Position numbers and translations under genes: made by a program. A stretch of 54,674 nucleotides of DNA from Burkholderiales bacterium (lineage in GTDB: Bacteria; Pseudomonadota; Gammaproteobacteria; Burkholderiales; Usitatibacteraceae). Positions 8,099 through 18,067 of this stretch are shown here, in pieces. Numbering within the stretch: the first letter of the stretch is position 1; each line of letters starts with the position of its first letter. The notes under the pieces are model-generated. The model searched no databases and was not told the origin of the DNA. It saw only the letters and a program-made list of their open reading frames with translations. The stretch covers positions 1-54,674 of the forward strand of contig JANYBL010000078.1 in NCBI GenBank assembly GCA_025360815.1, written 5' to 3'.

Positions 8099-9535
8099 AT
8101 GAAACCAGTTTGGATTATAGACGACGATAAAAGCATCCGTTGGGTGATCGAAAAGGCGTTGTCGCGGGAAGCGATTGCTTACAAATCATTTGTCTCGGCA
8201 CAGGAGGGTATGGACAGTCTTGACGCGGACGATATCGAGGCCACTCCGCAAGTCGTGATTAGCGACATCCGTATGCCGGGCGCATCGGGATTGGATTTTA
8301 TGCAGATGCTTAAGGCCAAGCTGCCCGCCACGCCCATCATCATCATGACGGCGTATTCCGATTTGGAAAGCGCTGTTGCCGCATTCCAAGGCGGCGCGTA
8401 TGAATACCTACCGAAGCCCTTCGACGTCGATCATGCAGTCGAGTTGATTCGGCGTGCGCTTGATGAAAGCATACGCTTGGATCAGCACACCCCGTTAGCT
8501 GAAGTCAGTGCATCGGCACCAGAAATTTTAGGCGCAGCACCCGCCATGCAAGAAGTGTTTCGCGCGATTGGCCGACTCTCGCAATCACATGCCACGGTGA
8601 TGATTACGGGTGAATCGGGCTCCGGCAAAGAATTGGTTGCCCACGCTTTGCACCGGCATAGCCCGCGTGCCAACAAGCCCTTCATTGCGATCAACACCGC
8701 TGCGATTCCGAAAGATTTATTGGAAAGCGAATTATTTGGTCATGAACGCGGCGCATTTACCGGTGCCGCCACCACCCGACGCGGGCGGTTTGAACAGGCT
8801 GAAGGCGGCACCTTATTTTTAGATGAAATTGGCGATATGCCAGCTGAATTGCAAACGCGTCTGCTGCGCGTTTTATCCGACGGGCAGTACTACAAAGTCG
8901 GCGGCCACACGCCGATGACCGCCAATGTACGGGTGATTGCGGCCACCCATCAGGATTTGGAAGCGCGTGTTAAACAGGGATTATTTCGCGAAGATTTGTT
9001 CCATCGCTTAAACGTAATCCGGCTGCGTTTGCCATCGCTGCGCGAACGGCGCGAGGATATTCCGCTGCTGATCAAACATTTTTTAGCCAAGAGTGCGCGT
9101 GAACTCAAAACAGAAACCAAACAGCTCTCAACTGTGGCGCTTCATTTTTTGAGCCAACAAGACTTTCCCGGCAATGTGCGCCAGCTCGAAAATTTATGCC
9201 ACTGGATTACCGTTATGGCACCGGGGCAAATGGTTGAGGTCGGCGATCTGCCCCCCGACGTGCGCGGCGATGGGAGCAAAGCCAGCAGCAACTCCAATAG
9301 TGATTGGAGACGCGCGCTCGAGCGCGAAGTGACCGCCTCGCTAGGACGCGGCGAGAAAAATGTTTACGATGTACTCAACCGCAGCTTTGAGTGCGCGCTG
9401 ATTGTGAAAGCGTTGGCGCATACAGGTGGGCGGAAAATCGAAGCGGCGACGTTGCTCGGCATCGGTCGCAATACGTTGACGCGGAAAATTCAAGAATTAA
9501 ATTTGGATATTGGCGGGATGGAAAGAGAAGAATAA
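8099..9535 (+). CDS. glnG: Nitrogen regulation response regulator NtrC
   Basis: NtrC activates sigma54 promoters from distant enhancers when phosphorylated by NtrB. The domains are in the standard order: receiver (about 1-120, phospho-acceptor Asp56 in ISDIRMPG), AAA+ ATPase with Walker A GESGSGKE (171-178), the sigma54-contact loop GAFTGA (218-223) and Walker [11 protein letters not shown], then a Fis-type helix-turn-helix near the C-terminus ([16 protein letters not shown]). The length of 478 residues is normal. It is likely the factor that acts on the two -24/-12 promoters found here. It converges with the ABC permease gene 44 bases downstream. Confidence 0.97.
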   Translation: MKPVWIIDDDKSIRWVIEKALSREAIAYKSFVSAQEGMDSLDADDIEATPQVVISDIRMPGASGLDFMQMLKAKLPATPIIIMTAYSDLESAVAAFQGGAYEYLPKPFDVDHAVELIRRALDESIRLDQHTPLAEVSASAPEILGAAPAMQEVFRAIGRLSQSHATVMITGESGSGKELVAHALHRHSPRANKPFIAINTAAIPKDLLESELFGHERGAFTGAATTRRGRFEQAEGGTLFLDEIGDMPAELQTRLLRVLSDGQYYKVGGHTPMTANVRVIAATHQDLEARVKQGLFREDLFHRLNVIRLRLPSLRERREDIPLLIKHFLAKSARELKTETKQLSTVALHFLSQQDFPGNVRQLENLCHWITVMAPGQMVEVGDLPPDVRGDGSKASSNSNSDWRRALEREVTASLGRGEKNVYDVLNRSFECALIVKALAHTGGRKIEAATLLGIGRNTLTRKIQELNLDIGGMEREE

Positions 9536-9579
9536 ATAACGGCCAAGAAACGACCAAGCCCTAGCATTGGCAAGGCGTT

Positions 9580-10380
9580 TCAGATGGTTTCACTTTGCCC
9601 CGGCCGCCATTTTAGCAATCGGTTTTCAGCAAACGTGACCACATAATCGAGTAGTAATGCAAACACCGTCAACACCAAAATGCCTGCAAAGACGGTGTTG
9701 ATATCGAATGTGCCCTCGGCTTGATGGATCAAGTAGCCGACGCCTTTGGCACTACCCAAGTATTCGCCGACAACCGCGCCGACGAACGCCATGCCAACAG
9801 AAGTGTGCAAGCTGGAGAACACCCAAGAGGTGGCTGATGGCAGGTACACATGGCGCAACAATTGAGATTGCGATGCGCCCAACATACGGACGTTGTTGAG
9901 CACGACGGGGGACACTTCTTTTACGCCCTGGTAAACGTTGAAAAAAACGATGAAAAAAACCAGCGTCACGCCGAGCGCTACTTTTGACCAAATGCCAAGT
10001 CCAAACCAAACCATGAAAATCGGTGCCAAGATCACGCGCGGCATTGCGTTGGCAGCTTTGATATAAGGATCGGCGATTTGCGATGCGAATTGGCTTAAGC
10101 CCAACCACAGGCCAACGGCTAAGCCAAGCAACGTGCCGATGCCGAACGCGAGGACGGTTTCGGTCATCGTCACCCAAAGGTGCGGATAAATTTCGCCTTC
10201 TAAAAACCAAATCCAAATGACTTTAAAAATTCGCAGTGGCTCACCGAAAAAGAAGGCGGCTTTATCATCGTTTTCAAAATAGAAGGTGGGGAGTAAACCG
10301 GGCGCAGTGAGCAAATGCCAAAACGCAAAGAGCGTAATGAGCAGGGCTATTTGCCAGAACCAAAGAGGCGTTTTTTTCAT
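9580..10380 (-). CDS. ABC transporter permease (SsuC/TauC/ThiX-like)
   Basis: This is the membrane-spanning part of an importer of the nitrate/sulfonate/taurine/thiamine-precursor class. The 266 residues show about six hydrophobic helices and the conserved cytoplasmic EAA-type loop (NNVRMLGASQSQLLRHVYLP, about residues 165-184) that docks on the ATPase. The gene follows the ATPase gene by 13 bases on the same strand, so they are co-transcribed. The substrate cannot be read from the permease. The family assignment is good. Confidence 0.9.
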   Translation of the reverse strand: MKKTPLWFWQIALLITLFAFWHLLTAPGLLPTFYFENDDKAAFFFGEPLRIFKVIWIWFLEGEIYPHLWVTMTETVLAFGIGTLLGLAVGLWLGLSQFASQIADPYIKAANAMPRVILAPIFMVWFGLGIWSKVALGVTLVFFIVFFNVYQGVKEVSPVVLNNVRMLGASQSQLLRHVYLPSATSWVFSSLHTSVGMAFVGAVVGEYLGSAKGVGYLIHQAEGTFDINTVFAGILVLTVFALLLDYVVTFAENRLLKWRPGQSETI

Positions 10381-10393
10381 AAAATATGTCCCA

Positions 10394-11224
10394 TCAACCC
10401 ACCAGCTTATTCTTCGTTTGCTGATAGCCCTTCCGCACTTCTTCTTTCATCGCACTCCATATCTGCTCGTGCAGTTCTAAAAATCGCGGCGTCATACGGA
10501 TTTCGGCGACATCTCTGGGGCGCGGCAGATTAATCACGAATTCACCGATCGGATGGGTGGCGGGCCCGGCCGACAAGACAATGACGCGATCCGATAGCGA
10601 GATTGCCTCTTCCAAATCATGCGTAATAAAAAGCACAGACTTTTTATCGGCCTCCCAAAGTTGCAACAGTTCGTTTTCCATGAGCTGCCGCGTCTGAATA
10701 TCCAGTGCGGAGAAGGGTTCATCCATCAACATGATTTTTGGATTGAGAATGAGCATTTGTGCGAGCGCTACACGTTTGCGCATGCCGCCCGAGAGTTGAT
10801 GCGGGTAGCGTGCGCCGAAGCCGGCTAGTCCGACGCGCTCTAGCCATGCTTCGCCTTGGCGTATCGCATCTGGTTTTCCTACGCCGCGAAATTCAAGTCC
10901 CGCAATGACGTTACCGAGCGCTGAGCGCCACGGCATGAGCGATTCGGCTTGGAACATATAGCCGGCTTTGGTATTGATTCCATTCAGCGGCTCGCCAAAT
11001 ATTTTTACTTCACCCAACGATTGGCACAGCAGACCTGCCGCAATATTGAGCAGCGTGGATTTGCCGCAGCCGGTGGGACCAACGACGGATACAAATTCGC
11101 CATCGGCGATGTGCAGCGTGGTGTTTTTGACGGCGGTGTAGCCGTTCGCCTGACTTAAGTGACCCGATCCGCTCGCGAATGTGACCGAAATATTGTCCAG
11201 TGTAAGTGCCGCTGTAATGGCCAT
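10394..11224 (-). CDS. ABC transporter ATP-binding protein (SsuB/TauB-like)
   Basis: This subunit powers the importer. In the 276 residues I see Walker A GPTGCGKST (about residue 49), the Q loop MFQAESLMPW, the ABC signature LSGGMRKR, Walker B IMLMDEPFSALD and the H-loop FITHDLEEA. These are diagnostic of the NrtD/SsuB/TauB group. The order of genes on the minus strand is barrel protein, binding protein, ATPase, permease. The 109-base gap upstream to the binding-protein gene might allow extra regulation but shows no clear terminator. Confidence 0.93.
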   Translation of the reverse strand: MAITAALTLDNISVTFASGSGHLSQANGYTAVKNTTLHIADGEFVSVVGPTGCGKSTLLNIAAGLLCQSLGEVKIFGEPLNGINTKAGYMFQAESLMPWRSALGNVIAGLEFRGVGKPDAIRQGEAWLERVGLAGFGARYPHQLSGGMRKRVALAQMLILNPKIMLMDEPFSALDIQTRQLMENELLQLWEADKKSVLFITHDLEEAISLSDRVIVLSAGPATHPIGEFVINLPRPRDVAEIRMTPRFLELHEQIWSAMKEEVRKGYQQTKNKLVG

Positions 11225-11333
11225 TTTTAGTCAACCGCTAGCGCTGGAGAGGTGTTTGAGCAGAAAATGGCTGAAGAGGCCCGTTGATAGCGGTGTTTTA
11301 ATATTGATGTCGGCATAACTTTCGGGCTCGATG

Positions 11334-12383
11334 CTATTTATATTTGGCGTCCGCTTTCACTACAAACCGGTTATCAAACGTCCGCTCAAGCTTTATTACG
11401 TCGCCTGCCGCTATCACGGACGGCTCAAATTGCTTCAACACGTTGTATACATTCTGAGCGGCCTTTAACGTCATCTTGCCGTCGGTGGAATAGCCGATCA
11501 TGTTTTTTAACAGCGCTTGTTTATAGAGCGAACGGTTGCCAGACAAATACGCTTCCGGCACCACTGCCATGATTTGTTCCGGGGTGGCTTTGGCTAACCA
11601 GCGAAGCGACCGAACCATCGCATTCACGACGGCTTGCGTAGTTTGCGGATTTTTCTGGATGAACTCATCAGTCGCATAAATGCAGGAAGCCAAATAATCG
11701 CCGCCGTATAAATCTTTCATGCCGCGCTCGGTACGGCTATCAGCTACTGCCACATATTTACCGCTTGCCTCCAGCTGGCTGATCACGGGATCAAGATTCG
11801 ACATGGCGTCAAGCTCGCCCTTATCCATCGCGGCGACCGCACCCGCGCCTGCGCCCGTGCCGACGATGGAGACGTCGGTTGGCTTCAAGCCTTCTTTGGC
11901 GAGCAAATTATTAACAAACATATTGGATGATGATCCAGGCGCGGTGACACCGATTTTTAAGCCCTTTAAATCTTTCGCAGATTTATATTTTGCCGCTTTA
12001 TCTTTGGGCATCACGAGCGCGATAGATGAAAAATTTGCCTGCAATACAACAGCCTTGATTGGCTGCTTTTTGGCTTGCATATTGATGGTGTGCTCGAACG
12101 CCCCGGAGACTAAATCTGCGCTGCCACCGACCAGCGCCTGTAACGCTTTAGCGCCGCCCGCAAAATCGGGGATTTCCACCTCCAAGCCTTCGTCTTTAAA
12201 ATATCCTTGGCGTTCGGCGATGGTCAGCGGCAAATAATAGAAGAGGCTTTTGCCACCGACAGCGATGGTGATTTTTCTCTTTTCGAGCGCTTCAGCATGC
12301 GCTGGGTTGCTGGCCAAAATAGTGACAACACTTGTCAACATAATCGCCATCGTCGCTGCAATCTGAATTATTTTTTTAACCAT
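11334..12383 (-). CDS. ABC transporter substrate-binding protein, NMT1/THI5-like
   Basis: This is the periplasmic receptor of the importer. The 349-residue product starts with a classic signal peptide (MVKKIIQ, hydrophobic core, cleavage near NPAHAEA). The mature part follows the NMT1/SsuA pattern: YYLPLTIAERQGYFKDEGLEVEI near the N-terminus, GGAKALQALVGGSADLVSGAFEH, and LKGLKIGVTAPGSSSNMFVNNLL. I chose the ATG at 12383, preceded by GGCGGA; an upstream TTG-type start would add eight residues before the signal peptide. The ligand is unknown. Such proteins bind sulfonates, nitrate, thiamine precursors or aromatic acids. Confidence 0.88.
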   Translation of the reverse strand: MVKKIIQIAATMAIMLTSVVTILASNPAHAEALEKRKITIAVGGKSLFYYLPLTIAERQGYFKDEGLEVEIPDFAGGAKALQALVGGSADLVSGAFEHTINMQAKKQPIKAVVLQANFSSIALVMPKDKAAKYKSAKDLKGLKIGVTAPGSSSNMFVNNLLAKEGLKPTDVSIVGTGAGAGAVAAMDKGELDAMSNLDPVISQLEASGKYVAVADSRTERGMKDLYGGDYLASCIYATDEFIQKNPQTTQAVVNAMVRSLRWLAKATPEQIMAVVPEAYLSGNRSLYKQALLKNMIGYSTDGKMTLKAAQNVYNVLKQFEPSVIAAGDVIKLERTFDNRFVVKADAKYK

Positions 12384-12421
12384 TTCCGCCCCAAGTTCGA
12401 TCAACAAATATACGCTGTAAA

Positions 12422-13159
12422 TTAGAATCGAAAGCCAACCTTCGCCGACACGCTGCTCACGCCACCCAGTTTTTCAGCTTCAATGGCGAAATTGGTAACC
12501 AGAAAGTTGGCGTTCACACCAACAAAAACACGTGAATCTGTTGCTGTGACATCGCTGAGCACGCCAACTTTCGGCGCGCCAGAAATGCGCACGCTACCGA
12601 TACCCGCGTAGGGCGTGATGAAGGTGAGTTTCTTTGAGACGATTGCGTCAACCGCAACCGTCGATAAATTGAGTTGTGAAACACCGGTGGCTTTGGTTCC
12701 GGATAAGCGCAACGCAAACGATGGCGTGGCAAGGCCGTCTTCAATTACTTGGTAGCGCACCTCAGCGCCGATGAGCGAAGCGTCGACACCTGACACGCGA
12801 CTGACAAACGCGCCAATGTCAAACCCGCCAGGAAGGCCTTTGTGGACATGTAATTTGGGTGCAAACAGATTTGACGAATCACCGCCGCCCGCTTGTTTCA
12901 AAATGCCTGAATTTTCAATTTTGGATTGGGTCGCTTCAAGTCCGACATCGAAACCTATAATGCCTAAACTATTGCCGGGCGCCACGCCGCGATAGGCAGC
13001 GGCGGCACCGATGTCTTTCGTTAGTTTTTTGAATTGATCCTGCGAAAGCGTTTGCAGGCTATCCAATCCGCCTGCGTTGGCGGTACAGGAAAACGCTAAT
13101 AATGCACAGAAGATTGCGAGCGTTGGGGCGCGTTTGGCATGAAATTGGTTTTGCAACAT
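12422..13159 (-). CDS. Outer-membrane beta-barrel-like protein, function unknown
   Basis: The 245-residue product has a signal peptide (KRAPTLAIFCALLAFSCTANAGG), then alternating hydrophobic/polar segments with many Gly and Ser/Thr, and ends in KVGFRF. A terminal Phe is the usual recognition signal for barrel assembly in the outer membrane. AGGAGA lies just before the ATG. The gene is 38 bases ahead of the binding-protein gene and on the same strand, so it may give the ABC importer an outer-membrane channel, or simply be co-located. I do not recognise a named family. The barrel call is an inference from sequence pattern. Confidence 0.65.
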   Translation of the reverse strand: MLQNQFHAKRAPTLAIFCALLAFSCTANAGGLDSLQTLSQDQFKKLTKDIGAAAAYRGVAPGNSLGIIGFDVGLEATQSKIENSGILKQAGGGDSSNLFAPKLHVHKGLPGGFDIGAFVSRVSGVDASLIGAEVRYQVIEDGLATPSFALRLSGTKATGVSQLNLSTVAVDAIVSKKLTFITPYAGIGSVRISGAPKVGVLSDVTATDSRVFVGVNANFLVTNFAIEAEKLGGVSSVSAKVGFRF

Positions 13160-13234
13160 GTTCTCCTAAATAAATGAATGGTGATAGCGCATTGGCTGAC
13201 ACCGCCTCATGATGCAGCGTACTGCTGCTTGTTA

Positions 13235-14212
13235 CTACGTCGTGTATAACTTGTCGGGTACAACATGCAATTGCATCGTCTTGCCCGCTTTCATCACTTG
13301 GCCCGGCACGTCATGACCAACGATCATTGGTATTTTGACGGCGGCCGCAAGCAATCGTTCCAGATCAACGCCCGTTTCAAAACCTAAGTCTTGTAGCATA
13401 TTCACGCAATCCTCGGTACAGATATTGCCAGTGGCCCCTGGCGCAAACGGGCAACCGCCTAGGCCGGCGATCGATGCATCATAGTGGATGACGTCCGCGT
13501 TGATGCCGGCAATGACATTCGCCAAGCCCATGCCGCGTGTGTTGTGGAAGTGCAGCGTGATTTTGGTTCGAGGGAACCGCTTCACGGCCTCGCGCATCAG
13601 GCGCTCAACTTGGCGCGGATTGGCCATACCGGTGGTGTCGGCAAAAGTTAGCGCATCAAATCCCAGCGCCAAATATTGTGATGCAAAGTCGAGCACCCGG
13701 TCTTCTTCGACCAGGCCTTCAAACGGGCAACCAAAGGTGGTCGAAAGCGTGCCATTGAGTTTGATACCCGCTGCTTTAGCCATTGGCACCATGATGGCAA
13801 AATCAGCCAACGATTGTGCCGTGGTGCGCTTGACGTTAGCCATATTGTGCGTCTCGGAGACCGACATGAAGAGATTCATCTCGTCAATTTTAGCGCCGGA
13901 TTGATGGCAAGCAACGGCGCGCTCCATCCCCTTTACGTTTGGTGTAATCGCTGAATAAATCACATTGGGCGCGCGTTCGATATTGGCCAATACTGCTTCG
14001 GCATCGGCCATATTTGGCACAAATTTCGGATGCACAAATGAAGCGGCTTCGATCTTGGCGACGCCGGTTTTTGATAATTGGTCGATGAAAGCAATTTTGG
14101 TCTCAGTACGAATAATATTTTTTTCGATCTGAAAGCCGTCACGAACACCCACTTCGTTGATATATAGGCGTTGCATGGGTTGCTCGCTTTTTTTCTTGCT
14201 TGCGTGATTCAT
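13235..14212 (-). CDS. Hydroxymethylglutaryl-CoA lyase family protein
   Basis: Members cleave 3-hydroxy-3-methylglutaryl-CoA or related acyl-CoAs (to acetyl-CoA and a keto product) in a TIM barrel with a divalent metal. The 325-residue product has NEVGVRDGFQIE at the start (catalytic Arg-Asp), GMERAVACHQSGA, LHFHNTRGMGLAN with metal-binding His residues, and GLGGCPFAPGATGNICTED with the active-site Cys. I prefer the ATG at 14212: GAGGA lies 8-9 bases upstream and the codon overlaps the stop of the CoA-transferase gene (TAATG). A later ATG at 14176 would remove 12 residues. Coupling with a CoA-transferase suggests that one gene activates an acid and the other cleaves the CoA ester. The true substrate is not shown. 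Confidence 0.88.
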   Translation of the reverse strand: MNHASKKKSEQPMQRLYINEVGVRDGFQIEKNIIRTETKIAFIDQLSKTGVAKIEAASFVHPKFVPNMADAEAVLANIERAPNVIYSAITPNVKGMERAVACHQSGAKIDEMNLFMSVSETHNMANVKRTTAQSLADFAIMVPMAKAAGIKLNGTLSTTFGCPFEGLVEEDRVLDFASQYLALGFDALTFADTTGMANPRQVERLMREAVKRFPRTKITLHFHNTRGMGLANVIAGINADVIHYDASIAGLGGCPFAPGATGNICTEDCVNMLQDLGFETGVDLERLLAAAVKIPMIVGHDVPGQVMKAGKTMQLHVVPDKLYTT

Positions 14213-15516
14213 TAAATGATTCCTCGGGTTTTGAGTTGCGCTTGGGTGACAGTGTCGTAGCCGATGCTGTGCAAAATTTCTGCGGTATGTTCGCCTAGTT
14301 TGGGGCCAATCCAACGCGTTTGGCCCGGCGTTTCGGAGAGTTTTGGAACGATGCCGGGCAGCAGCAGCTCATCACTTTTGACTCCGCATTTGCTCAGTGC
14401 ATGCGTTTCGATCATGCCGCGCGCTTGGAAATGCATGTCGTTAACGATATCGGCAATTGAATAAATACGGCCTGCGGGTACGTCAGCTTTTTCCAATATC
14501 GCTAGGCCTGTATCGAGCGCAATCGTTTTTGTCCATGCGGCGATCGCATTGTCAAGCTCTTGGGTTCGCGCGCTCCGACCGGCGTTGTCGGCCAGATTGG
14601 GATCGTTCCCCAAGTCCTCGCGGCCAATTGCGGCCATCATTCGTCTAAAAATCGAATCGCCATTGGCGCCAATCACAATGTATTGACCGTCGCCGCAAAG
14701 GTAGGTGTTCGATGGGACGATCCCGGGCAAGCTCGCGCCTGTTCGTTCTCTGATAAAGCCAGTCATACCGTATTCTGGCAGCATCGATTCCATCATCGAA
14801 AACACGGCCTCGTATAACGCGACATCCACCACCTGCCCGCGCCCTGAAGCATGGCGATGATGCAGCGCCATCAGCGCACCCATCGCGCCGTACATGGCGG
14901 CCAGCGAATCACCGATTGAGATGCCAACGCGTACGGGTGCACGATCGGCGTAACCGGTGATGTAGCGCATCCCGCCCATCGATTCGCCAATTGCACCAAA
15001 GCCAACTCGGTCTTTGTAGGGGCCTGTTTGGCCGAATCCGGACATCCTGACCATAATGAGCTTCGGGTTTTCGGCGGATAACACGTCGTAACCTAAGCCC
15101 CACTTTTCGAGCGTGCCGGGGCGAAAATTTTCAACCAAGATGTCAGCGGTGCTGATCAATTTTCGGGCGATTTCCTGTCCTTCATGTTCGCGCAAATTGA
15201 TCGTGACTGATTTTTTGTTCCGTGCTTGGGCGTACCACCACAGCGAGGTTTTTTCGCACCCATCATCATGTAGCTTGCGCCATTTGCGCAGCGGGTCACC
15301 GCCCGAATCACCACTCTCGCTGGATGTATCCGATGGCGATTCTATCTTGATAACCTCCGCACCGAATTCGGCCAGCAGGCGGCCGCAGAACGGCCCGGCA
15401 ATGAGTGTACCCATCTCGATCACTGTTAAGCCTGCCAGCGGCCCACCTGCGGTCTTTGGGGGGGGGTTAGACATGTTGTTGTGGGTGTAAAAGCCGTTTA
15501 ATGGTATTTTTTGCAA
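14212..15516 (-). CDS. Family III CoA-transferase (CaiB/BaiF)
   Basis: Family III enzymes move CoA between carboxylic acids through an aspartyl-CoA intermediate. The 434-residue product has the N-terminal family motif LAGLTVIEMGTLIAGPFCGRLLAEFGAEVIKIE (the segment around residue 27-60), then NLREHEGQEIARKLI and ADILVENFRPGTLEKWGLGYD, where the catalytic Asp region is expected downstream. The start is either ATG 15516 or the ATG at 15474 (MSNPPP), which fits the family better. It lies 8 bases after hslO and overlaps the lyase gene by one base. With the lyase it may activate and break down HMG, itaconate-derived or similar branched acids; this is inference. Confidence 0.9.
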   Translation of the reverse strand: MQKIPLNGFYTHNNMSNPPPKTAGGPLAGLTVIEMGTLIAGPFCGRLLAEFGAEVIKIESPSDTSSESGDSGGDPLRKWRKLHDDGCEKTSLWWYAQARNKKSVTINLREHEGQEIARKLISTADILVENFRPGTLEKWGLGYDVLSAENPKLIMVRMSGFGQTGPYKDRVGFGAIGESMGGMRYITGYADRAPVRVGISIGDSLAAMYGAMGALMALHHRHASGRGQVVDVALYEAVFSMMESMLPEYGMTGFIRERTGASLPGIVPSNTYLCGDGQYIVIGANGDSIFRRMMAAIGREDLGNDPNLADNAGRSARTQELDNAIAAWTKTIALDTGLAILEKADVPAGRIYSIADIVNDMHFQARGMIETHALSKCGVKSDELLLPGIVPKLSETPGQTRWIGPKLGEHTAEILHSIGYDTVTQAQLKTRGII

Positions 15517-15524
15517 TGAGCGCG

Positions 15525-16379
15525 TTAAGAAGCGTCTTCGGCGAAGATTGCCTCAACGGCTGGTTGGTCAAACCGGTACTCCTCGTTACACATATCGTCT
15601 TTGACCACAATTTCGCCTTGCTCGGCGAGCATCGAATCAACCTCCTTGCGCCCTAACGATCGCAGCATGTTTTTGACTTTGTGATCGTCGCGTTTGCAAT
15701 CGCAAAAGACCTGCTTGGCTTCATAAAGCCGGACATCCTCTTCAGCAAAAAGACGTTGCAAGAGGACTTCGGCGTTCAGGTTGATGAGTTCGTCAGTCTT
15801 AACCGACGCAGCTAATTGCTCAACGCGTGCCCAGCCATCCGGATCGCGGCTATCGGCCTTTGGCAATTTCTGCAGCAGCAAAGCGCCGGCACCGTCCGAA
15901 TTGGCGGCAAGCCATAAGTGTGTGGGCAATTGTTCGGATTGATCAAAGTAATGTTCAAAACACTCCGCGACACTCAGCCCTGATACGGGCACGATTGATT
16001 GATAAACTTGACCGGTCTCAGCATGCGCAACCGAGAGCGCTACTCGCCCGCCACTGACCCAATCGGCGAAGGTCGCGGCATCGCGGCTTTCATCAAACGC
16101 GGCCATGCCGCGAATGCCTAGGGACGCGGTGCAATCGACAACTGCGAGCTTGGCAATTGCGCCGCCTTGAATCTGCAACGTGGCTCGACCAGCATGTTTA
16201 AGCCCCGCCCCAACGAGCACTGAAACGCATGCCATTTCGCCGAGATAGCTGACAACATGCGGTGGATAGTTTCGCGCTGCAAGCAACATACGCCAAGCGT
16301 CCGACAGACGTACGACTTGGCCTCGGATATCGAGGTTTTCTAGGGTGAAACGGCGACTGAAGTTTGTTGTATTTTCCAT
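15525..16379 (-). CDS. hslO: Redox-regulated chaperone Hsp33
   Basis: Hsp33 is a cytoplasmic holdase switched on by oxidation, when four zinc-bound cysteines form disulfides. The 284 residues follow the family from end to end: N-domain, then the redox domain with CDC (Cys226, Cys228) and LGRKEVDSMLAEQGEIVV. The usual CxxC that completes the zinc site reads D-D-M-C here, so Cys264 is present but the residue at 261 is Asp (codon GAC, read on the minus strand at 15599-15597). The zinc site would therefore have three Cys and one Asp. Redox activation may differ. The gene is between glmU and the CoA-transferase, same strand. Confidence 0.93.
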   Translation of the reverse strand: MENTTNFSRRFTLENLDIRGQVVRLSDAWRMLLAARNYPPHVVSYLGEMACVSVLVGAGLKHAGRATLQIQGGAIAKLAVVDCTASLGIRGMAAFDESRDAATFADWVSGGRVALSVAHAETGQVYQSIVPVSGLSVAECFEHYFDQSEQLPTHLWLAANSDGAGALLLQKLPKADSRDPDGWARVEQLAASVKTDELINLNAEVLLQRLFAEEDVRLYEAKQVFCDCKRDDHKVKNMLRSLGRKEVDSMLAEQGEIVVKDDMCNEEYRFDQPAVEAIFAEDAS

Positions 16380-16478
16380 GGTCAGAGTTTAGCAATTCTC
16401 AGACTGCATTTAAGCAAGCGAGGGACTCTCGCTGTTATGATTCAATGCGGGCAATCGTAGGCTTTGCAGCCGCTGTAG

Positions 16479-17891
16479 CTATTTTTTTTTCGATGGTCGC
16501 GTCCAGTTTGGTAGCGTCGTTTGCGATTTTTGATTCATCGTGAGTTCACCTGGCGACGCATCTTTCCAGACCGTCGTGCCCGCCGCTATCGTGGCACCTT
16601 TGCCGACAGTGACCGGCGCGATTAATTGCACATCGGAGCCAATATGGACGTTGTCTTCAATGACGGTGCGGTGTTTGTTTGCGCCATCGTAATTGCAGGT
16701 GATGGTGCCCGCGCCAATATTCACGTTTTTACCGACACTGGCATCGCCAACGTAGGAGAGATGGTTGGCTTTGCTACCCGCGCCGACAACGCTCGCCTTG
16801 ACCTCTACAAAATTGCCGATGTGTACCTCGTCGGCAAGCGTTGTACCGGGCCGCAGGCGAGCGTAGGGGCCAATGCGGGCGTTGCAGCCAATGGTTGCAG
16901 AATCAATGTGCGTGAACGGCAATATTTCAGTTCCTGAGCCGACAATGCAATTTTGCAAGATGCAGTTAGCGCCGATTTTTACGTTTGCCGCAAGATGGAT
17001 TTGCCCCTCAAAAATGCAGTTCACATCAATTGAGACATCTTCACCTACCGTAAGAGTGCCGCGCACATCGATTCGGGCGGGGTCGATGAGCGATACACCT
17101 TGAACCATTAGTTGTCGGGCGTTTTCGAGCTGGTAGACGCGCTCCAATTGGGCGAGTTGATCTTTGCTGTTCACCCCGATGATTTCGAATTCAGTATCAG
17201 CCGATAGCGTTTCAACTTTGCGTCCTTCAGCAACAGCAAGCGCGAGAATATCGGTTAAATAATATTCAGCTTGCGCGTTGCGGTTGCTTAATACTGGTAA
17301 CCATTTGGCAAGCCATGCTGTTGGGCAGGCGAGAAAGCCTGTGTTAATTTCGTCTATTTGGCGTTGCTCATTGGTCGCGTCTTTGTCCTCAACAATTGCA
17401 GTGACTTTTCCGCCTTCATCTCGCAAAATTCTACCCAATCCTTTTGGGTCTTTGACACGCATCGTTAGCCACGCCAACGTATTTTGTTTAGCGATTGCGA
17501 CCAACTTGGCGAGCGTGGCCGCGCGAATCAGCGGAACATCACCGTATAGAACCAGCGTCACGCCGTGTGGTGCAAGCTGCGGTATCGCTTGCAGCACCGC
17601 GTGCCCAGTGCCAAGCTGGGGCTCTTGTTTTGCCCATAACAACGATTGATCGGCAAAGGCCGCGCGTACCACTTCGCCACCGTGACCATAGATTACGCAG
17701 ACCTGATCGGGCGAGAGCTGATTTGCGGCATCAACCACATGCGCCAACATTGCTTTACCGGCAATCGGATGCAACACCTTTGGTAACGCCGACTTCATGC
17801 GCTTGCCTTGTCCTGCAGCCAGTACAACTACGCTGAGGTTGGGTTTGGTTAAATCCTGAAATGGCGCTAGTGTGTTGGGTACAGAAGTCAT
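16479..17891 (-). CDS. glmU: Bifunctional UDP-GlcNAc pyrophosphorylase / GlcN-1-P acetyltransferase
   Basis: GlmU makes UDP-N-acetylglucosamine for peptidoglycan and lipopolysaccharide. The N-domain has the nucleotide-binding [22 protein letters not shown] (near residue 24), then LYGDVPL and the EINTGF region. The C-terminal half is a left-handed beta helix of hexapeptide repeats, including [19 protein letters not shown], the acetyl-CoA region [12 protein letters not shown] and [13 protein letters not shown]. The length of 470 residues is a little above the typical 456 because of an 18-residue leader before the first strand; a later start is possible. It lies downstream of the atp operon, beyond its terminator. 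Identification is certain. Confidence 0.97.
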   Translation of the reverse strand: MTSVPNTLAPFQDLTKPNLSVVVLAAGQGKRMKSALPKVLHPIAGKAMLAHVVDAANQLSPDQVCVIYGHGGEVVRAAFADQSLLWAKQEPQLGTGHAVLQAIPQLAPHGVTLVLYGDVPLIRAATLAKLVAIAKQNTLAWLTMRVKDPKGLGRILRDEGGKVTAIVEDKDATNEQRQIDEINTGFLACPTAWLAKWLPVLSNRNAQAEYYLTDILALAVAEGRKVETLSADTEFEIIGVNSKDQLAQLERVYQLENARQLMVQGVSLIDPARIDVRGTLTVGEDVSIDVNCIFEGQIHLAANVKIGANCILQNCIVGSGTEILPFTHIDSATIGCNARIGPYARLRPGTTLADEVHIGNFVEVKASVVGAGSKANHLSYVGDASVGKNVNIGAGTITCNYDGANKHRTVIEDNVHIGSDVQLIAPVTVGKGATIAAGTTVWKDASPGELTMNQKSQTTLPNWTRPSKKK

Positions 17892-18067
17892 CTTGGCAAA
17901 CTCTTTTTAAAATTCTTTGCGAAGTTTATAGTGCTTTTAAGAGTGAGAATTTTTCTGCCGTAAAAAAATTTTATCTGTAAAGATTTTGCATGTGTAAAGC
18001 ATGACGCGGTGAATTCCTCGCTTGGTTTGCAGACAAGCAAATCCCAACGCGACAAATAGAGCGGCCG

